Of a stretch of DNA of 50,636 bases, positions 8,454 to 18,067 are shown piece after piece. The stretch lies in the NCBI GenBank assembly GCA_017549185.1, contig JAFYVJ010000030.1:1-50636 (forward strand), given 5' to 3'. The notes under the pieces are model-generated. The model worked only from the letters and a program-made list of their open reading frames with translations, did no database searches and was not told the origin of the DNA. This stretch comes from Roseburia sp. (GTDB lineage: Bacteria; Bacillota; Clostridia; Lachnospirales; Lachnospiraceae). The translations under genes were made by a program, and so were the position numbers. Position 1 is the stretch's first letter. Each line of letters starts with the position of its first letter.

Positions 8454-9413
8454 CTATTCTTCACTCTGATTTAACTGAAGTCCTAACTCTTTTAATTTTG
8501 CTAAAACTTCTTCTAAAGACTTACGTCCAAGATTACGAACTTTCATCATGTCGTCTGGTGTTCTGTTTGTCAACTCTTCAACAGTGTTAATTCCTGCTCT
8601 CTTTAAGCAATTATAAGAACGTACAGATAATTCAAGTTCGTCGATGTTCATTTCAAGAACTTTCTCTTTTGCATTGTCTTCTTTTTCAATCATGATATCA
8701 GCCTGCTGTGCAGCTTCTGACAAGTCAATAAAGAGGCTCAAATGCTCGCTTAATACTTTTGCAGCTAAGCTTACAGCTTCGTCTGGTTCAAGTGTTCCAT
8801 TTGTATAAACATCTAATGTAAGTTTATCATAATCTGTAACCTGACCTACACGTGTGTTTTCAACAGCGAGGTTGACACGTTCAACTGGTGTATAGATAGA
8901 ATCTACAGCAATAACACCGATTGGAATATCTTCTGTTTTATTCTTATCTGAGCTTACATAACCTCTACCTTTTGTGATAGTAAGTTCCATGTATAATTTG
9001 CTGTCAGCACCACCATTAAGGTTTGCGATTACTAAATCCGGATTCAAAATCTGAATATCAGAATCTGCCTGAATATCACCAGCTGTAACAACGCCTTCGC
9101 CTTCAAACTCAATATACGCAATCTTTGGCTCATCTGAAGAGCTTGTATTGCGAATAGCAAGTTCTTTGATATTCATAATAATTTCAGTTACATCTTCCTT
9201 AACACCTGGAATTGAACTGAATTCATGTAAAACGCCATCGATTTTTACCTGACTTACTGCAACACCAGGTAAAGAAGAAAGCATAATTCTTCTCAAAGAA
9301 TTTCCAAGTGTTGTACCATAGCCACGTTCTAATGGTTCTACAACAAAACGGCCATACTTCTTGTCTTCTGAAATTTCAGCGATCTCAATTTTTGGTTTTT
9401 GAAAATCGAACAC
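8454..9413 (-). CDS. rpoA: RNA polymerase alpha subunit
   Basis: Alpha dimerises to nucleate assembly of RNA polymerase, and its C-terminal domain contacts UP elements and activators. The 319-residue protein has the N-terminal assembly domain (about 1-228, with [13 protein letters not shown] and LSSLPG), a linker and the C-terminal domain (about 245-310, with [11 protein letters not shown] and [10 protein letters not shown]). The start is GTG 9413, seven bases after GGAGGG. It follows rpsD and precedes rplQ, the standard alpha-operon order. Confidence 0.98.
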   Translation of the reverse strand: MFDFQKPKIEIAEISEDKKYGRFVVEPLERGYGTTLGNSLRRIMLSSLPGVAVSQVKIDGVLHEFSSIPGVKEDVTEIIMNIKELAIRNTSSSDEPKIAYIEFEGEGVVTAGDIQADSDIQILNPDLVIANLNGGADSKLYMELTITKGRGYVSSDKNKTEDIPIGVIAVDSIYTPVERVNLAVENTRVGQVTDYDKLTLDVYTNGTLEPDEAVSLAAKVLSEHLSLFIDLSEAAQQADIMIEKEDNAKEKVLEMNIDELELSVRSYNCLKRAGINTVEELTNRTPDDMMKVRNLGRKSLEEVLAKLKELGLQLNQSEE

Positions 9414-9483
9414 TACAAATTCCCTCCTTTATAATAACGTATTGCCGGCGAACAAACACGGTTCCCCGGCGTATTACGCTTTA

Positions 9484-10077
9484 TTATTTAGAATATAACT
9501 CGACGATGAGCATTTCATCAACTGGAACGTCAATCTGCTCTCTAGAAGGTAATTCTTTTACAGTACCCTGTAATTTTTCAGCATCAACTTCTAACCAGTC
9601 TGGAACTAATCTTCCACCAGTTACTTCGATGATGTCTTTCATTCTCTGAAGACCTTTGCTCTTCTCTCTGATTTCGATAACATCGCCAGCTTTCACTAAG
9701 TATGAAGGGATGTTAACCTGCTTGCCATTTACTAATACAAACTTATGGTCAACGATCTGTCTAGCTTCTCTTCTTGTTCTAGCAAATCCAAGACGGAATA
9801 CTACGTTATCTAATCTTGACTCTAACATAGTCATTAAGTTAGGACCTGTTAAGCCTTTCATTCTATCAGCCTTTTCGTAGTAATTACGGAAAGGTTTTTC
9901 TAATACACCATAGATGAATTTTGCTTTCTGTTTTTCGCGTAACTGAAGACCATATTCAGAAATCTTCTTGTTAGCTCTTTTTAATTCTCTATTGGATTTT
10001 TTATCATATCCTAAGTAACTTGGCTCTAAACCAAGTGATCTACATCTTTTAAGAACAGGAACTTTATTTACTGCCAT
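9484..10077 (-). CDS. rpsD: 30S ribosomal protein S4
   Basis: S4 nucleates 30S assembly on the 5' domain of 16S rRNA. The 197-residue protein has the N-terminal segment with [14 protein letters not shown] and the S4 RNA-binding fold at about 88-150, including [14 protein letters not shown] and [11 protein letters not shown]. It lacks the zinc-binding Cys pairs of some bacterial S4 proteins. In several bacteria S4 also represses its own mRNA, so the folded leader upstream of rpsM is a candidate target. AGGAGGA precedes ATG 10077. The next gene, rpoA, is 70 bases on, across a GC-rich inverted repeat (9446-9475). Confidence 0.98.
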   Translation of the reverse strand: MAVNKVPVLKRCRSLGLEPSYLGYDKKSNRELKRANKKISEYGLQLREKQKAKFIYGVLEKPFRNYYEKADRMKGLTGPNLMTMLESRLDNVVFRLGFARTRREARQIVDHKFVLVNGKQVNIPSYLVKAGDVIEIREKSKGLQRMKDIIEVTGGRLVPDWLEVDAEKLQGTVKELPSREQIDVPVDEMLIVELYSK

Positions 10078-10093
10078 CTTAGTCTCCTCCTAA

Positions 10094-10486
10094 TTAAACT
10101 CTTCTACGTTTTGGTGGACGACATCCGTTGTGTGGTACAGGAGTAACGTCTTTGATGCTTGTAACATCAAGACCACATGCTGAAAGCGCACGGATTGCTG
10201 CTTCTCTACCTGAACCTGGTCCTTTTACGAACACGTCTACTGTCTTTAAACCGTGAATTAAAGCTGCTTTTGTAGCTGTCTCAGCTGCCATCTGTGCAGC
10301 ATATGGAGTAGATTTTCTTGAACCTCTAAATCCAAGACCACCAGCACTTGCCCATGATAAAGCATTACCTTCAGCATCTGTAATTGTTACGATTGTGTTG
10401 TTGAAAGATGCCTGAATGTGTGCCTGTCCGCGTTCAACGTTTTTCTTTACACGCTTCTTTGTCACTTTCTTTGTAACTTTAGCCAT
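10094..10486 (-). CDS. rpsK: 30S ribosomal protein S11
   Basis: S11 forms part of the 30S platform near the mRNA exit site. The 130-residue protein has the conserved [10 protein letters not shown] and [19 protein letters not shown] segments and the ending [13 protein letters not shown], which is intact. It is 16 bases from rpsD and 136 bases from rpsM; the latter spacer shows no gene and no strong hairpin. The ribosome binding site (AGGTTAG) is weaker than for most genes of the cluster. Confidence 0.98.
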   Translation of the reverse strand: MAKVTKKVTKKRVKKNVERGQAHIQASFNNTIVTITDAEGNALSWASAGGLGFRGSRKSTPYAAQMAAETATKAALIHGLKTVDVFVKGPGSGREAAIRALSACGLDVTSIKDVTPVPHNGCRPPKRRRV

Positions 10487-10622
10487 ATCTAAACTAACCT
10501 ACTTTCTCTAAAAATCAATATATTCATGACTACTACATAGTCATTCTGCAAATCCTCAAAATCATCCTGCGAATTAAGAATTTGCTCACACTTGTTTCCT
10601 TTTCTCTGTCTTAACGTACTAC

Positions 10623-10991
10623 TTATTTCTTCTTATTAGCAACTGTACGTTTTGGACCCTTACGTGTTCTAGCATTTGTCTTTGTCTTCTGACCACGTAC
10701 TGGAAGTCCTTTTCTATGACGGATTCCACGATAGCATCCGATTTCCTGAAGTCTCTTAATGTTCATGGCGATTTCTCTTCTTAAATCACCTTCTACAGTC
10801 TGAGTCTCATCGATTACTTCGCTGATTCTCTTAACTTCGTCGTCTGTTAAATCTCTACAACGAGTGTTTGGGTCTACTTTTGCTTCAGCAAGGATACGGT
10901 TAGAGCTTGTTCTACCAATTCCGTAGATATAAGTTAAACCGATCTCAACACGTTTTTCTCTTGGTAAATCTACACCTGCGATACGAGCCAT
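10623..10991 (-). CDS. rpsM: 30S ribosomal protein S13
   Basis: S13 sits in the 30S head and contacts the P-site tRNA and the L5 bridge. The true start is ATG 10991 ([13 protein letters not shown]), ten bases after GGAGG, giving 122 residues. The reading frame stays open upstream, but those extra codons lie in the leader. The C-terminal tail rich in Lys and Arg ends [12 protein letters not shown]. It begins after an unusually long 425-base spacer from rpmJ. Confidence 0.97.
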   Translation of the reverse strand: MARIAGVDLPREKRVEIGLTYIYGIGRTSSNRILAEAKVDPNTRCRDLTDDEVKRISEVIDETQTVEGDLRREIAMNIKRLQEIGCYRGIRHRKGLPVRGQKTKTNARTRKGPKRTVANKKK

Positions 10992-11416
10992 GTGTCTGTT
11001 AACCTCCATTAATTTCATTCGATGCATTAATCTTTTGCATCTGCCATTTTTCTGATTCAATATGCCCCTGGGGCCTTTTTCAAGCCGCTTTGCATACAAC
11101 GACTTTATCAAGGAAAAAATAAGTAAAACAGCTCCGGTGCCCCGGCCTGAAATGTGTGTCTTCCGCATTTTTCCGATTTTGGATTTTTCGCCTGGTGCTC
11201 TCGGTATGTAAACACCACGCCCAGCTATCCCTTGCTGTTTATTATGATAACAGTACGAACAACTCCAATATCATTGGCACAATGTCCTACTGCAGCCGCA
11301 CATAATCACTTAACAGCCAAGGCTGTCTTCAATTCATAACAATAGAACTCTTTCTATTGTACTCACTACAGGAACACACAATCCCCATAGTCACTTACAA
11401 ACAATACGGATTCTAA
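10992..11416 (-). promoter_or_regulatory. 425-base folded spacer between rpmJ and rpsM
   Basis: No gene is convincing here. In transcript order the spacer holds hairpins ACAATAGAA/TTCTATTGT (about 11340-11362), ACAGCC/GGCTGT (about 11314-11327) and GATGCA/TGCATC (about 11017-11037), the last directly before the rpsM ribosome binding site. Spacers between ribosomal genes elsewhere in the cluster are mostly under 70 bases. S4 or another r-protein autoregulation is a plausible role, since alpha-operon leaders are S4 targets in enterobacteria, but no known motif was recognised. Confidence 0.4.
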
Positions 11417-11530
11417 TTAACCCTGTCTCTGTTTGTGCTTAGGATTCTCACAGATAATTCTGATGCTTCCTTTTCTTTTAATGACTTTGCATTTTTCGCA
11501 AATAGGTTTAACTGATGATCTTACCTTCAC
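11417..11530 (-). CDS. rpmJ: 50S ribosomal protein L36, zinc-ribbon type
   Basis: This 37-residue protein is the usual L36 length. It starts [14 protein letters not shown] and carries the zinc-binding set CxxC...C...H (CEKC, then ICENPKH), ending KQRQG. The start is GTG 11530, seven bases after AGGAGG on the minus strand. It is the first gene of the transcript from the promoter at 11617-11646 and sits between infA and rpsM as in other Firmicutes. Confidence 0.96.
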   Translation of the reverse strand: MKVRSSVKPICEKCKVIKRKGSIRIICENPKHKQRQG

Positions 11531-11585
11531 AGCAAATCCTCCTTTCCTATCAAGGCCTCTTTTTGTATTTATTTTTCTACACACA

Positions 11586-11646
11586 AAAAGGGACTATCCA
11601 AAAGTGTCCGAATAGCATTTTAGCATAGAAATACAAAAGAAGTCAA
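11586..11646 (-). promoter_or_regulatory. Internal promoter for rpmJ-rpsM-rpsK-rpsD-rpoA-rplQ
   Basis: On the minus strand TTGACT (11641-11646), an 18-base spacer and TAAAAT (11617-11622) form a good sigmaA promoter with an extended -10 (TG one base before the hexamer). A GGAC/GTCC hairpin follows at about 11586-11606. It lets the alpha-operon genes be expressed apart from the S10-spc transcript. Confidence 0.78.
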
Positions 11647-11680
11647 TATCTTTTTTAAATGTTTTTAAATTTTTTATTAC

Positions 11681-11899
11681 TTATTTATCTCTCCAGATAA
11701 TTCTACCTTTTGTCAAATCATATGGTGACATTTCAATAGTAACTTTATCGCCTGGCAAAATACGAATGAAGTTCATACGTAACTTTCCGCTAATTGTTGC
11801 TAAAATCTGGTGTCCGTTTTCTAATTCAACTTTAAAAAATGCGTTTGGTAATTTCTCTACTACTACACCTTCAACTTCGATAACATCTGCTTTTGACAT
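11681..11899 (-). CDS. infA: Translation initiation factor IF-1
   Basis: IF-1 occupies the 30S A site during initiation and helps IF-2 and IF-3. The 72-residue OB-fold protein has the typical [18 protein letters not shown] and GRIIWR segments. Its ATG directly abuts the stop codon of the upstream KOW gene (TAAATG), and its AGGAG ribosome binding site lies inside that gene, so translation is coupled. Confidence 0.98.
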   Translation of the reverse strand: MSKADVIEVEGVVVEKLPNAFFKVELENGHQILATISGKLRMNFIRILPGDKVTIEMSPYDLTKGRIIWRDK

Positions 11900-12166
11900 T
11901 TAGTTCTCCTCCCGATTATGACTTACTAACTTTTCATAGTTTTGTATTGCTTTTTTTATTGTAAGATTATTCTGTTCCTTTGCAAGAATCTTTTCAATTT
12001 CCGCCGGTAGTTTTTTAATAATCTGTACGTGCTTTTCGTTTTTCTTCTTTGGCTTCTCTAAGGAACGATTTGTTCCATTTACTAAAAACAAGCAATCCGC
12101 TTCTTTACGAAGTACCAAATAATATTGGTTTTTGTCATGACCTGACAATGATTTTGCAAATTCCAT
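11900..12166 (-). CDS. KOW-domain putative RNA-binding protein
   Basis: This small basic protein (88 residues) is found between map and infA in many Clostridia and is annotated there as a KOW/L14e-like RNA-binding protein. The N-terminus MEFAKSLSGHDKNQYYLVLR carries the KOW-type beta strands, and the C-terminal half is Lys/Glu-rich and probably helical. I chose ATG 12166 because AAGGAAG precedes it; the longer frame would add seven residues with no good site. It is directly joined to infA. Function is unproven; ribosome association is likely from context. Confidence 0.85.
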   Translation of the reverse strand: MEFAKSLSGHDKNQYYLVLRKEADCLFLVNGTNRSLEKPKKKNEKHVQIIKKLPAEIEKILAKEQNNLTIKKAIQNYEKLVSHNREEN

Positions 12167-12229
12167 TTTACACTTCCTTTTCATCAACCTGCATGCTCTG
12201 ACTTACAAACCATTATTTTACGAGTTCTC

Positions 12230-13012
12230 TTACTCCCAGATACCAGATTCAATCTCTGCATCTGTCAGTGTAAGAATTTCCGGTTTTCCTTCTGTAATGA
12301 CAATCGTATTTTCATAGTGTGCGGAAAGACTCATATCTGCCGCAACTACTGTCCAATCATCATCTAACCAAAGAACATCTGCCGTTCCCATGTTAATCAT
12401 TGGTTCAATTGCCAACGTCATACCCGGGCGAAGTTTGATGCCTCTGCGGAACTGTCTGAAATTCGGAATCTCTGGATCTTCATGTAACTGAGTTCCGATT
12501 CCATGACCACATAAATCTTCCACAACTCCATATCCAAAGCTTTCTGCATAATCACCGATTGCATTAGAAATCTCATGAAGATGATGTCCGGCAACCGCAT
12601 ATTTCATACCTTCAAAAAAACTCTGGCGTGTTCTCTCTATCAAAAGTTTTACTGCTTCCGGAACCTCTCCTACTGCATGGGTTCTTGCTGCATCAGAATG
12701 ATATCCTTTATGAATCACACCAATATCAAGGCTCACCACATCACCCTCTTGAATGATACGTTTTGAGGTAGGAATTCCATGGACAACTTCTTCATTAATT
12801 GACACACATACAGAAGCTGGATAGCCATGATAATTTTTAAAAGAAGGAATACATCCGAAACTGCGAATCATTTCTTCACAGATTCGATCTACCTCTAATG
12901 TCGTCATGCCCACTCTTAATTCCTTTTCCAGTCCTGTATGTACTTTTGCTAAAATCTTTCCAGCTTCGCGCATTAATTCTAATTCACGCGGCGATTTGAT
13001 TGTTACAGCCAT
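12230..13012 (-). CDS. map: Type I methionine aminopeptidase
   Basis: MetAP removes the initiator Met from nascent proteins. All five metal ligands are visible: Asp in SLDIG, Asp in HSDAAR, His in CGHGIG, Glu in AIEPM and Glu in YENTIVI. The 260-residue length fits a type I enzyme without an N-terminal zinc finger. Start ATG 13012 follows GGAG and lies three bases after the adk stop, so the two are probably coupled. The position after adk is standard for Firmicutes. Confidence 0.97.
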   Translation of the reverse strand: MAVTIKSPRELELMREAGKILAKVHTGLEKELRVGMTTLEVDRICEEMIRSFGCIPSFKNYHGYPASVCVSINEEVVHGIPTSKRIIQEGDVVSLDIGVIHKGYHSDAARTHAVGEVPEAVKLLIERTRQSFFEGMKYAVAGHHLHEISNAIGDYAESFGYGVVEDLCGHGIGTQLHEDPEIPNFRQFRRGIKLRPGMTLAIEPMINMGTADVLWLDDDWTVVAADMSLSAHYENTIVITEGKPEILTLTDAEIESGIWE

Positions 13013-13015
13013 ATT

Positions 13016-13660
13016 TTATTTCTCCAAAATTTCGATGATATCAGCAAATACCTTTTCCATCTTCTGTGTACCATCTACACTCTTTAAAATTCCCTGTTCT
13101 TTATAGTATTCAATAAGTGGCTGTGTCTGTTCATGATAAACATTAAGTCTCTTTTGAACTGTTTCTGGCTTATCATCATCTCTTAATACCACTTCATTAC
13201 CGCATCTGTCACAAATTCCTTCTACTTTAGTAGGAATAGAAACAATATGGTATGTAGCACCGCAATTTAAACATGCACGTCTGCCACCCATACGGTTTAC
13301 AATGTTTTCATCTGGAACATCTACATCTACTGCAAAGTCCATTTTCTGATTTATTTTATCAAGTGCTGCTGTAAGGGCTTCTGCCTGTGGAATTGTTCTT
13401 GGGAAACCATCCAATACAAAGCCGTTTGTGCAGTCATCCTGTTGAATTCTATCCATAACTAAATCACATGTTAATTCATCTGGAACTAATAATCCCTGAT
13501 CCATATACTGTTTTGCTTTATTTCCTAATTCTGTTCCGTTTTTAATATTTGCACGGAAAATATCACCGGTTGAAATATGTGGAATACTATATTTATCTGC
13601 AATCTGTTTTGCCTGTGTTCCTTTTCCTGCTCCAGGAGCTCCTAACATAATAATCTTCAT
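13016..13660 (-). CDS. adk: Adenylate kinase, zinc-binding lid type
   Basis: Adenylate kinase interconverts ATP plus AMP and 2 ADP. The 214-residue protein has the P loop [11 protein letters not shown], the GFPRT motif and a long lid with two Cys pairs (CLNC and CDRC), the structural zinc site of Gram-positive enzymes. Three ATG codons follow each other; the third (13660) is best placed, eight bases after GGAG. It sits downstream of secY across an intrinsic-terminator-like hairpin. Confidence 0.97.
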   Translation of the reverse strand: MKIIMLGAPGAGKGTQAKQIADKYSIPHISTGDIFRANIKNGTELGNKAKQYMDQGLLVPDELTCDLVMDRIQQDDCTNGFVLDGFPRTIPQAEALTAALDKINQKMDFAVDVDVPDENIVNRMGGRRACLNCGATYHIVSIPTKVEGICDRCGNEVVLRDDDKPETVQKRLNVYHEQTQPLIEYYKEQGILKSVDGTQKMEKVFADIIEILEK

Positions 13661-13690
13661 CATCATTTCTCCTTTTTTCTAATATTTAAA

Positions 13691-13719
13691 AAAGCGCCAA
13701 GCAATACACACTTGGCGCT
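13691..13719 (-). terminator. Intercistronic terminator-like hairpin between secY and adk
   Basis: On the minus strand a perfect 9-base stem AGCGCCAAG with CTTGGCGCT (13693-13701 and 13711-13719) is followed directly by a T tract. It is a canonical intrinsic terminator inside an operon. No promoter is seen in the 30 bases that remain before adk, so it probably acts as a partial attenuator. Confidence 0.75.
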
Positions 13720-13726
13720 ATTTGTT

Positions 13727-15055
13727 TTAATCATTCAAAAAACCTTTATAGTAACGAACTAACATCTGTGACTCGATCTGCTTTAATGTTTCAATTATTA
13801 CACCTACAACGATGATAATGGATGTTCCCGCGAAAGAAACATTTGCACTAAATACACCATTGAAGAAGATTGGAGCTACAGCAATAATCGTTAATCCAAT
13901 AGCACCTATAAAGACAATATAATTTAATATCTTATTCAAATAATCGCTTGTTGGTTTACCAGGTCTGATACCAGGAATAAAACCACCTGCTTTTTTCATG
14001 TTATTTGCAATCTCATTTGGATTGAATGTGATTGAAGTATAGAAGTAAGCAAAAGCAATAAGAAGTACGATGTATACGATTAAACCAATGCTATAAATAG
14101 GCTGGTCTGGATCACACCAATACTGCTGATTCATACCTTTCAAAATCTGACTTCCAATACCAGTTCCATTTCCTTTTCCAAGGAGACCTGCAATAATAAC
14201 TGGTGTCTGTAATAATGACTGTGCGAAGATTACAGGAATAACACCTGCTGTATTTACCTTTAAAGGAATATGTGTAGACTGTCCACCAACCTGTTTTCTT
14301 CCCTGAATTTTCTTTGAATACTGAACCGGAATCTTTCTAACACCATCCTGAAGCAATACTACAAAGAATACCATTCCAACAATAATTACAAGTATAATTA
14401 CCGCTGCAAGAATACCAACCTGAATTGATTTTCCAGCTATAAACTGATCGTATAATGTCGCAATATCACTTGGCATACGAGAAATAATGTTAATAGCAAG
14501 GATGATTGAAACACCATTACCTACACCCTTCTCTGTAATACGTTCGCCAATCCACATCATTGCTGTAGAACCAGCAGTTAATGCGATTACGATTGTGATA
14601 TAAGTCAAAATCTGGTTAAAACCTTCTTCTGCTACTAAGTATCCGCCTCTGCTAAATCCAATTGTCATCGCAGTAGACTCAACTAATGCTAATACTACTG
14701 TTACATATCTAGTAATATTATTAATCTTTTTACGACCATCTTCACCATCTTTCTGCATTTCTTCCAATGCTGGAATTGCAATTGTAAGAAGCTGCATGAT
14801 AATAGATGAAGTAATGTATGGTGAAACATTCAATGCAAAAATTGACATATTGTAGAATGAACCACCTGTAATTGCATCAAAGAATCCCATGCCGTTTGCT
14901 GTCTGTGCCGCAAACCAAGCTGAAAATACTTCTGTATTAACACCAGGAATAGGAAGCTGACTTCCTATTCTGATGATAATTAACATAAAAAATGTATAGA
15001 CAATGCGACTACGAATATCTTTAATTTTAAACGCATTACGAAGTGTCTGTAACAT
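13727..15055 (-). CDS. secY: Protein translocase subunit SecY
   Basis: SecY is the channel of the Sec translocon. The 442-residue protein shows about ten hydrophobic helices, the plug region after the first helix, the motif GGSFYNMSIFALNVSPYI and the cytoplasmic loop with PVQYSKK. Its ATG overlaps the rplO stop by one base (TAATG), so translation is coupled. SecE and SecG are not in the window. Confidence 0.98.
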   Translation of the reverse strand: MLQTLRNAFKIKDIRSRIVYTFFMLIIIRIGSQLPIPGVNTEVFSAWFAAQTANGMGFFDAITGGSFYNMSIFALNVSPYITSSIIMQLLTIAIPALEEMQKDGEDGRKKINNITRYVTVVLALVESTAMTIGFSRGGYLVAEEGFNQILTYITIVIALTAGSTAMMWIGERITEKGVGNGVSIILAINIISRMPSDIATLYDQFIAGKSIQVGILAAVIILVIIVGMVFFVVLLQDGVRKIPVQYSKKIQGRKQVGGQSTHIPLKVNTAGVIPVIFAQSLLQTPVIIAGLLGKGNGTGIGSQILKGMNQQYWCDPDQPIYSIGLIVYIVLLIAFAYFYTSITFNPNEIANNMKKAGGFIPGIRPGKPTSDYLNKILNYIVFIGAIGLTIIAVAPIFFNGVFSANVSFAGTSIIIVVGVIIETLKQIESQMLVRYYKGFLND

Positions 15056-15495
15056 TAGATCACCTCTGCTTTTCCACCAAGAGCTTCAATTTTTTCTTTT
15101 GCACTTGCACTAAATGCATCAACCTGAACTGTAAGCTTCTTAGTAAGTTCTCCATTTCCAAGAATCTTAACACCGTCTCTTGGGTTTTTAACGATACCAG
15201 CTTCGATTAATGTTTCAACTGTAACAACAGCATCGTTCTCAAAACGCTCTAATGCAGAAAGATTGATTCCGATGATTGTCTTAGAGTTTCTACATTTGAA
15301 ACCTCTCTTTGGTAAACGTCTATATAATGGCATCTGGCCACCTTCGAAACCTGGTCTTGGTGCTCCTGAACGAGCTTTCTGACCCTTGTGTCCCTTACCA
15401 GCGGTTTTGCCATTTCCTGAACCGTGTCCACGTCCTCTTCTGAAATTATCACTGTGCACTGAACCAGCAGCTGCATGTAAGTTAGATAAATCCAT
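15055..15495 (-). CDS. rplO: 50S ribosomal protein L15
   Basis: L15 is a late-assembling 50S protein that contacts several 23S domains. The glycine- and basic-rich N-terminal extension ([20 protein letters not shown]) and the globular C-terminal half are both present. ATG 15495 is seven bases after AGGAGG; the ATG just before it is four bases away and less likely. Length 146 residues is usual. Confidence 0.97.
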   Translation of the reverse strand: MDLSNLHAAAGSVHSDNFRRGRGHGSGNGKTAGKGHKGQKARSGAPRPGFEGGQMPLYRRLPKRGFKCRNSKTIIGINLSALERFENDAVVTVETLIEAGIVKNPRDGVKILGNGELTKKLTVQVDAFSASAKEKIEALGGKAEVI

Positions 15496-15519
15496 CATGG
15501 CACCTCCTATCTTTAATTA

Positions 15520-15702
15520 TTAGATTTCTTCTACTTTAACGTATGGTGCTACTTTACGAACAGCGCCCATTGTAGCTGCGTTGTTTGGTAATTCTACAGA
15601 TTTACCAACTTTTGTTAAGCCAAGAGCTTCAACTGTCTTTTTGTTCTTTGGAACTGCACCGATTGTTGATTTAATTAATGTTACTTTTACTCTATCTGCC
15701 AT
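15520..15702 (-). CDS. rpmD: 50S ribosomal protein L30
   Basis: L30 is a small ferredoxin-fold protein on the 50S subunit. The 60-residue sequence has the expected KVTLIKSTIG start and TVEALGL core. It lies 13 bases after rpsE and 24 before rplO, with GGAGG before its start. Confidence 0.97.
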   Translation of the reverse strand: MADRVKVTLIKSTIGAVPKNKKTVEALGLTKVGKSVELPNNAATMGAVRKVAPYVKVEEI

Positions 15703-15715
15703 CTTAAATTCCTCC

Positions 15716-16225
15716 TTAACCTAAGATCTCTTCTACGGATTTACCGCGGAGCTTAGCTACTTCTTCTGGGGACTTTAACTGGCTTAAAGCATCAATTGTT
15801 GCAAGTACAACGTTCTGTTTATTGTTAGAACCTAAAGATTTTGTACGGATATTCTTAATACCTGCTAATTCGCAAACATTACGAGCTGGACCACCAGCGA
15901 TGATACCAGTACCTTCTGGAGATTTCTTTAATAATACAGATGCACCTGTGTGTTTACCCATAACATCATGTGTGATACTGTGAACTTCATCAAGTTTAAC
16001 TGTGATGAGTTTCTTCATAGCATCTTCTTTTCCTTTGCGGATAGCTTCAGGAATTTCAGTTGCTTTACCTAAACCAGCACCAACATGACCATTGCCGTCA
16101 CCGACAACAACTAAAGCTGTAAAACGCATGTTACGTCCGCCTTTAACAACTTTTGTTACACGTTTGATTGATACTACTTTTTCATTTAACTCTAACTGAC
16201 TAGCATCAATAATTTCACGTCTCAT
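15716..16225 (-). CDS. rpsE: 30S ribosomal protein S5
   Basis: S5 lines the mRNA entry channel and contributes to decoding fidelity. The 169-residue protein has the dsRBD-like N-terminal half with [14 protein letters not shown], whose loop is the usual site of spectinomycin-resistance changes and reads as wild type, and a C-terminal domain with [19 protein letters not shown] precedes ATG 16225. Confidence 0.98.
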   Translation of the reverse strand: MRREIIDASQLELNEKVVSIKRVTKVVKGGRNMRFTALVVVGDGNGHVGAGLGKATEIPEAIRKGKEDAMKKLITVKLDEVHSITHDVMGKHTGASVLLKKSPEGTGIIAGGPARNVCELAGIKNIRTKSLGSNNKQNVVLATIDALSQLKSPEEVAKLRGKSVEEILG

Positions 16226-16243
16226 GTTTTCGTTTCCTCCTAA

Positions 16244-16612
16244 TTAAAAATCTAATCCAGCTTCTCTTGCTGCTTCGGCTAAAGCTTTCACTTTTCCCTG
16301 ATATATGAAACCGCCTCTATCAAAGACAACTGTTGTAATACCTTTATCTAATGCTTTCTTAGCAATTACAGTACCAAGATGTGCTGCTGCTTCGACGTTA
16401 TTAGTCTTTTCAAGTTCTGCCTTTACTTCTTTATCAAGAGTAGAAGCTGCTACAAGTGTATTTCCAACTGTGTCGTCAATAATTTGAGCGTACATATGAT
16501 TATTGCTTCTGAACACAGCTAAGCGTGGTCTCTGTGCAGTACCTGCAAGATGATGACGCATTCTTCTATGTTTGTTTTCACGAACTAAAGTTCTTGATTT
16601 CTTACTAACCAT
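16244..16612 (-). CDS. rplR: 50S ribosomal protein L18
   Basis: L18 binds 5S rRNA together with L5 and L25 and anchors it in the central protuberance. The 122-residue protein has a basic N-terminus ([18 protein letters not shown]), the [20 protein letters not shown] strand and the C-terminal [20 protein letters not shown]. It lies between rplF and rpsE with short spacers. Confidence 0.98.
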   Translation of the reverse strand: MVSKKSRTLVRENKHRRMRHHLAGTAQRPRLAVFRSNNHMYAQIIDDTVGNTLVAASTLDKEVKAELEKTNNVEAAAHLGTVIAKKALDKGITTVVFDRGGFIYQGKVKALAEAAREAGLDF

Positions 16613-16630
16613 TTTTCGTCACTCCTTTAA

Positions 16631-17170
16631 TTATTTCTTACCAGTCTTACCAACTTTACGTCTAATAACTTCATCAGCGTATTTAATACCTTTACCCTTG
16701 TATGGTTCAGGTCTTCTCTTATCTCTGATTTCAGCTGCGTACTGGCCAACTTTTTCTTTATCAATACCTGTTACAGTAATCTTGTTACCTTCAACTTTTG
16801 ACTCGATTCCTTCTGGATCTGTCATTTCAACTGGATGAGAGTAACCTAAGTTAAGTGTTAAAACTTTACCAGCTTTAGAAGCTTTGTAACCTACACCGTT
16901 TACTTCAAGTTCTTTCTTATATCCATCTGTTACACCAACAACCATGTTGTTAAGAAGTGTTCTTGTTAAACCATGTAATGATTTCATTCTCTTTAAATCA
17001 TTTGGTCTTGTAACAACGATTTCTGCACCTTCTAATTTGATTTCCATTTCTGGTGCAAGAGATCTCTCAAGAGTTCCCTTAGGACCTTTTACAGTCACAT
17101 GATTATTTTCTGCAATATCCACTGTTACGCCAGCTGGAACTGCGATTGGCATTCTTCCTATACGTGACAT
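16631..17170 (-). CDS. rplF: 50S ribosomal protein L6
   Basis: L6 sits at the base of the L7/L12 stalk near the factor-binding site. The 179-residue protein contains the two repeated L6 folds and ends in the conserved [11 protein letters not shown] followed by [15 protein letters not shown] precedes ATG 17170. A 216-base spacer with a REP-like hairpin separates it from rpsH, unusually long for this operon. Confidence 0.98.
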   Translation of the reverse strand: MSRIGRMPIAVPAGVTVDIAENNHVTVKGPKGTLERSLAPEMEIKLEGAEIVVTRPNDLKRMKSLHGLTRTLLNNMVVGVTDGYKKELEVNGVGYKASKAGKVLTLNLGYSHPVEMTDPEGIESKVEGNKITVTGIDKEKVGQYAAEIRDKRRPEPYKGKGIKYADEVIRRKVGKTGKK

Positions 17171-17252
17171 GCCCGTACCTCCTATTTTTCATGCGGCTTA
17201 CGCCGTGTTTTAAAAAGTTACTTGAATTTATTATTGCAAACGTTCATAGCTA

Positions 17253-17298
17253 CGCCCCTCGAAAACACGTTGTGTTTCCTCGGCATGGCGTATCCGCC
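17253..17298 (+). repeat. REP-like palindrome, copy 2, in the rpsH-rplF spacer
   Basis: The spacer 17171-17386 holds no gene. Its middle reads CGCCCCTCGAAAACAC, a short loop, GTGTTTCCTCGGC and then ATGGCG and TCCGCC. Core elements CTCGAAAA and TTTCCTCG and the trailing GGC...CCGCC match copies at 2597-2640 and 33050-33244. Confidence 0.45.
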
Positions 17299-17386
17299 AA
17301 ATATTTTTACTTTCAAACGCACTTATGAACACTAGTGCTCAACATGCATTCTCAGCAAATCTGCTTGGCTCTGAACGAATTACATC

Positions 17387-17791
17387 TTACCAAACGAAAG
17401 CTAATACTTCGCCACCAACCTGAAGCTTTCTAGCCTGTTTGTCAGTGATGATACCCTGGTTTGTTGAAAGAATAGCAATACCTAAACCACCAAGTACACT
17501 TGGAAGTTCGTCTTTACCAGCGTAAACGCGGAGACCTGGTTTAGAAATTCTTTTAATACCAGAAATGATTTTCTCATTTTTATCTGCACCGTATTTTAAT
17601 GTGATGCGGATTGTTTTGAAATTACCATCTTCGATAATATCATATTTTGCAATATAACCTTCATCTAAAAGAATACCAGCGATAGCAATTTTCATTTTAG
17701 ATGCTGGAACATCAACTGTATCATGTTTAGCAGTATTTGCATTACGGATTCTTGTAAGCATATCTGCAATTGGATCACTAGTCATTGTCAT
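17387..17791 (-). CDS. rpsH: 30S ribosomal protein S8
   Basis: S8 binds the central domain of 16S rRNA and in enterobacteria represses the spc operon. The 134-residue protein has the expected [14 protein letters not shown] start and the ending GGEVLAFVW. Two close Met codons exist; the first (17791) is nearer the GGAGG site. It follows rpsN by 75 bases. Confidence 0.98.
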   Translation of the reverse strand: MTMTSDPIADMLTRIRNANTAKHDTVDVPASKMKIAIAGILLDEGYIAKYDIIEDGNFKTIRITLKYGADKNEKIISGIKRISKPGLRVYAGKDELPSVLGGLGIAILSTNQGIITDKQARKLQVGGEVLAFVW

Positions 17792-17866
17792 GATGTATAT
17801 TTCCTCCTTATAAAAATTCCATTAGAGCCCTAAGCAAACAGACTTTTTAAGTCTGTGCAAGCTTTC

Positions 17867-18052
17867 TTACCAGCTTGCTTTTTTAACGCCTGGGATCTGA
17901 CCTTTGTATGCTAATTCACGGAAACATACTCTACAGATTCCGTATTTTCTTAAAACAGAATGTGGACGACCACATACGCGGCAACGTGTATATTCTCTAG
18001 TAGAGAATTTCTGTTTACGCTGCTGTTTGATTTTCATACTTGTCTTAGCCAT
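17867..18052 (-). CDS. rpsN: 30S ribosomal protein S14, zinc type
   Basis: S14 completes the 30S head. This 61-residue form has two CxxC pairs (CRVC before [11 protein letters not shown] and CRVC after it) that bind zinc, and it ends VKKASW. It is the Gram-positive ribosomal default; the zinc-independent paralogue is not in the window. Confidence 0.98.
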   Translation of the reverse strand: MAKTSMKIKQQRKQKFSTREYTRCRVCGRPHSVLRKYGICRVCFRELAYKGQIPGVKKASW

Positions 18053-18067
18053 TAAAATTCCCTCCTA

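Noticed and set aside
10992-11168. Upstream extension of rpsM (about 59 extra codons)
   Set aside because: S13 normally begins [10 protein letters not shown], and a good GGAGG lies ten bases before that ATG. The upstream codons are in the spacer.
11154-11339. A 61-codon plus-strand frame inside the rpmJ-rpsM spacer
   Set aside because: No ribosome binding site and no recognisable protein; the region is better explained as a folded leader.
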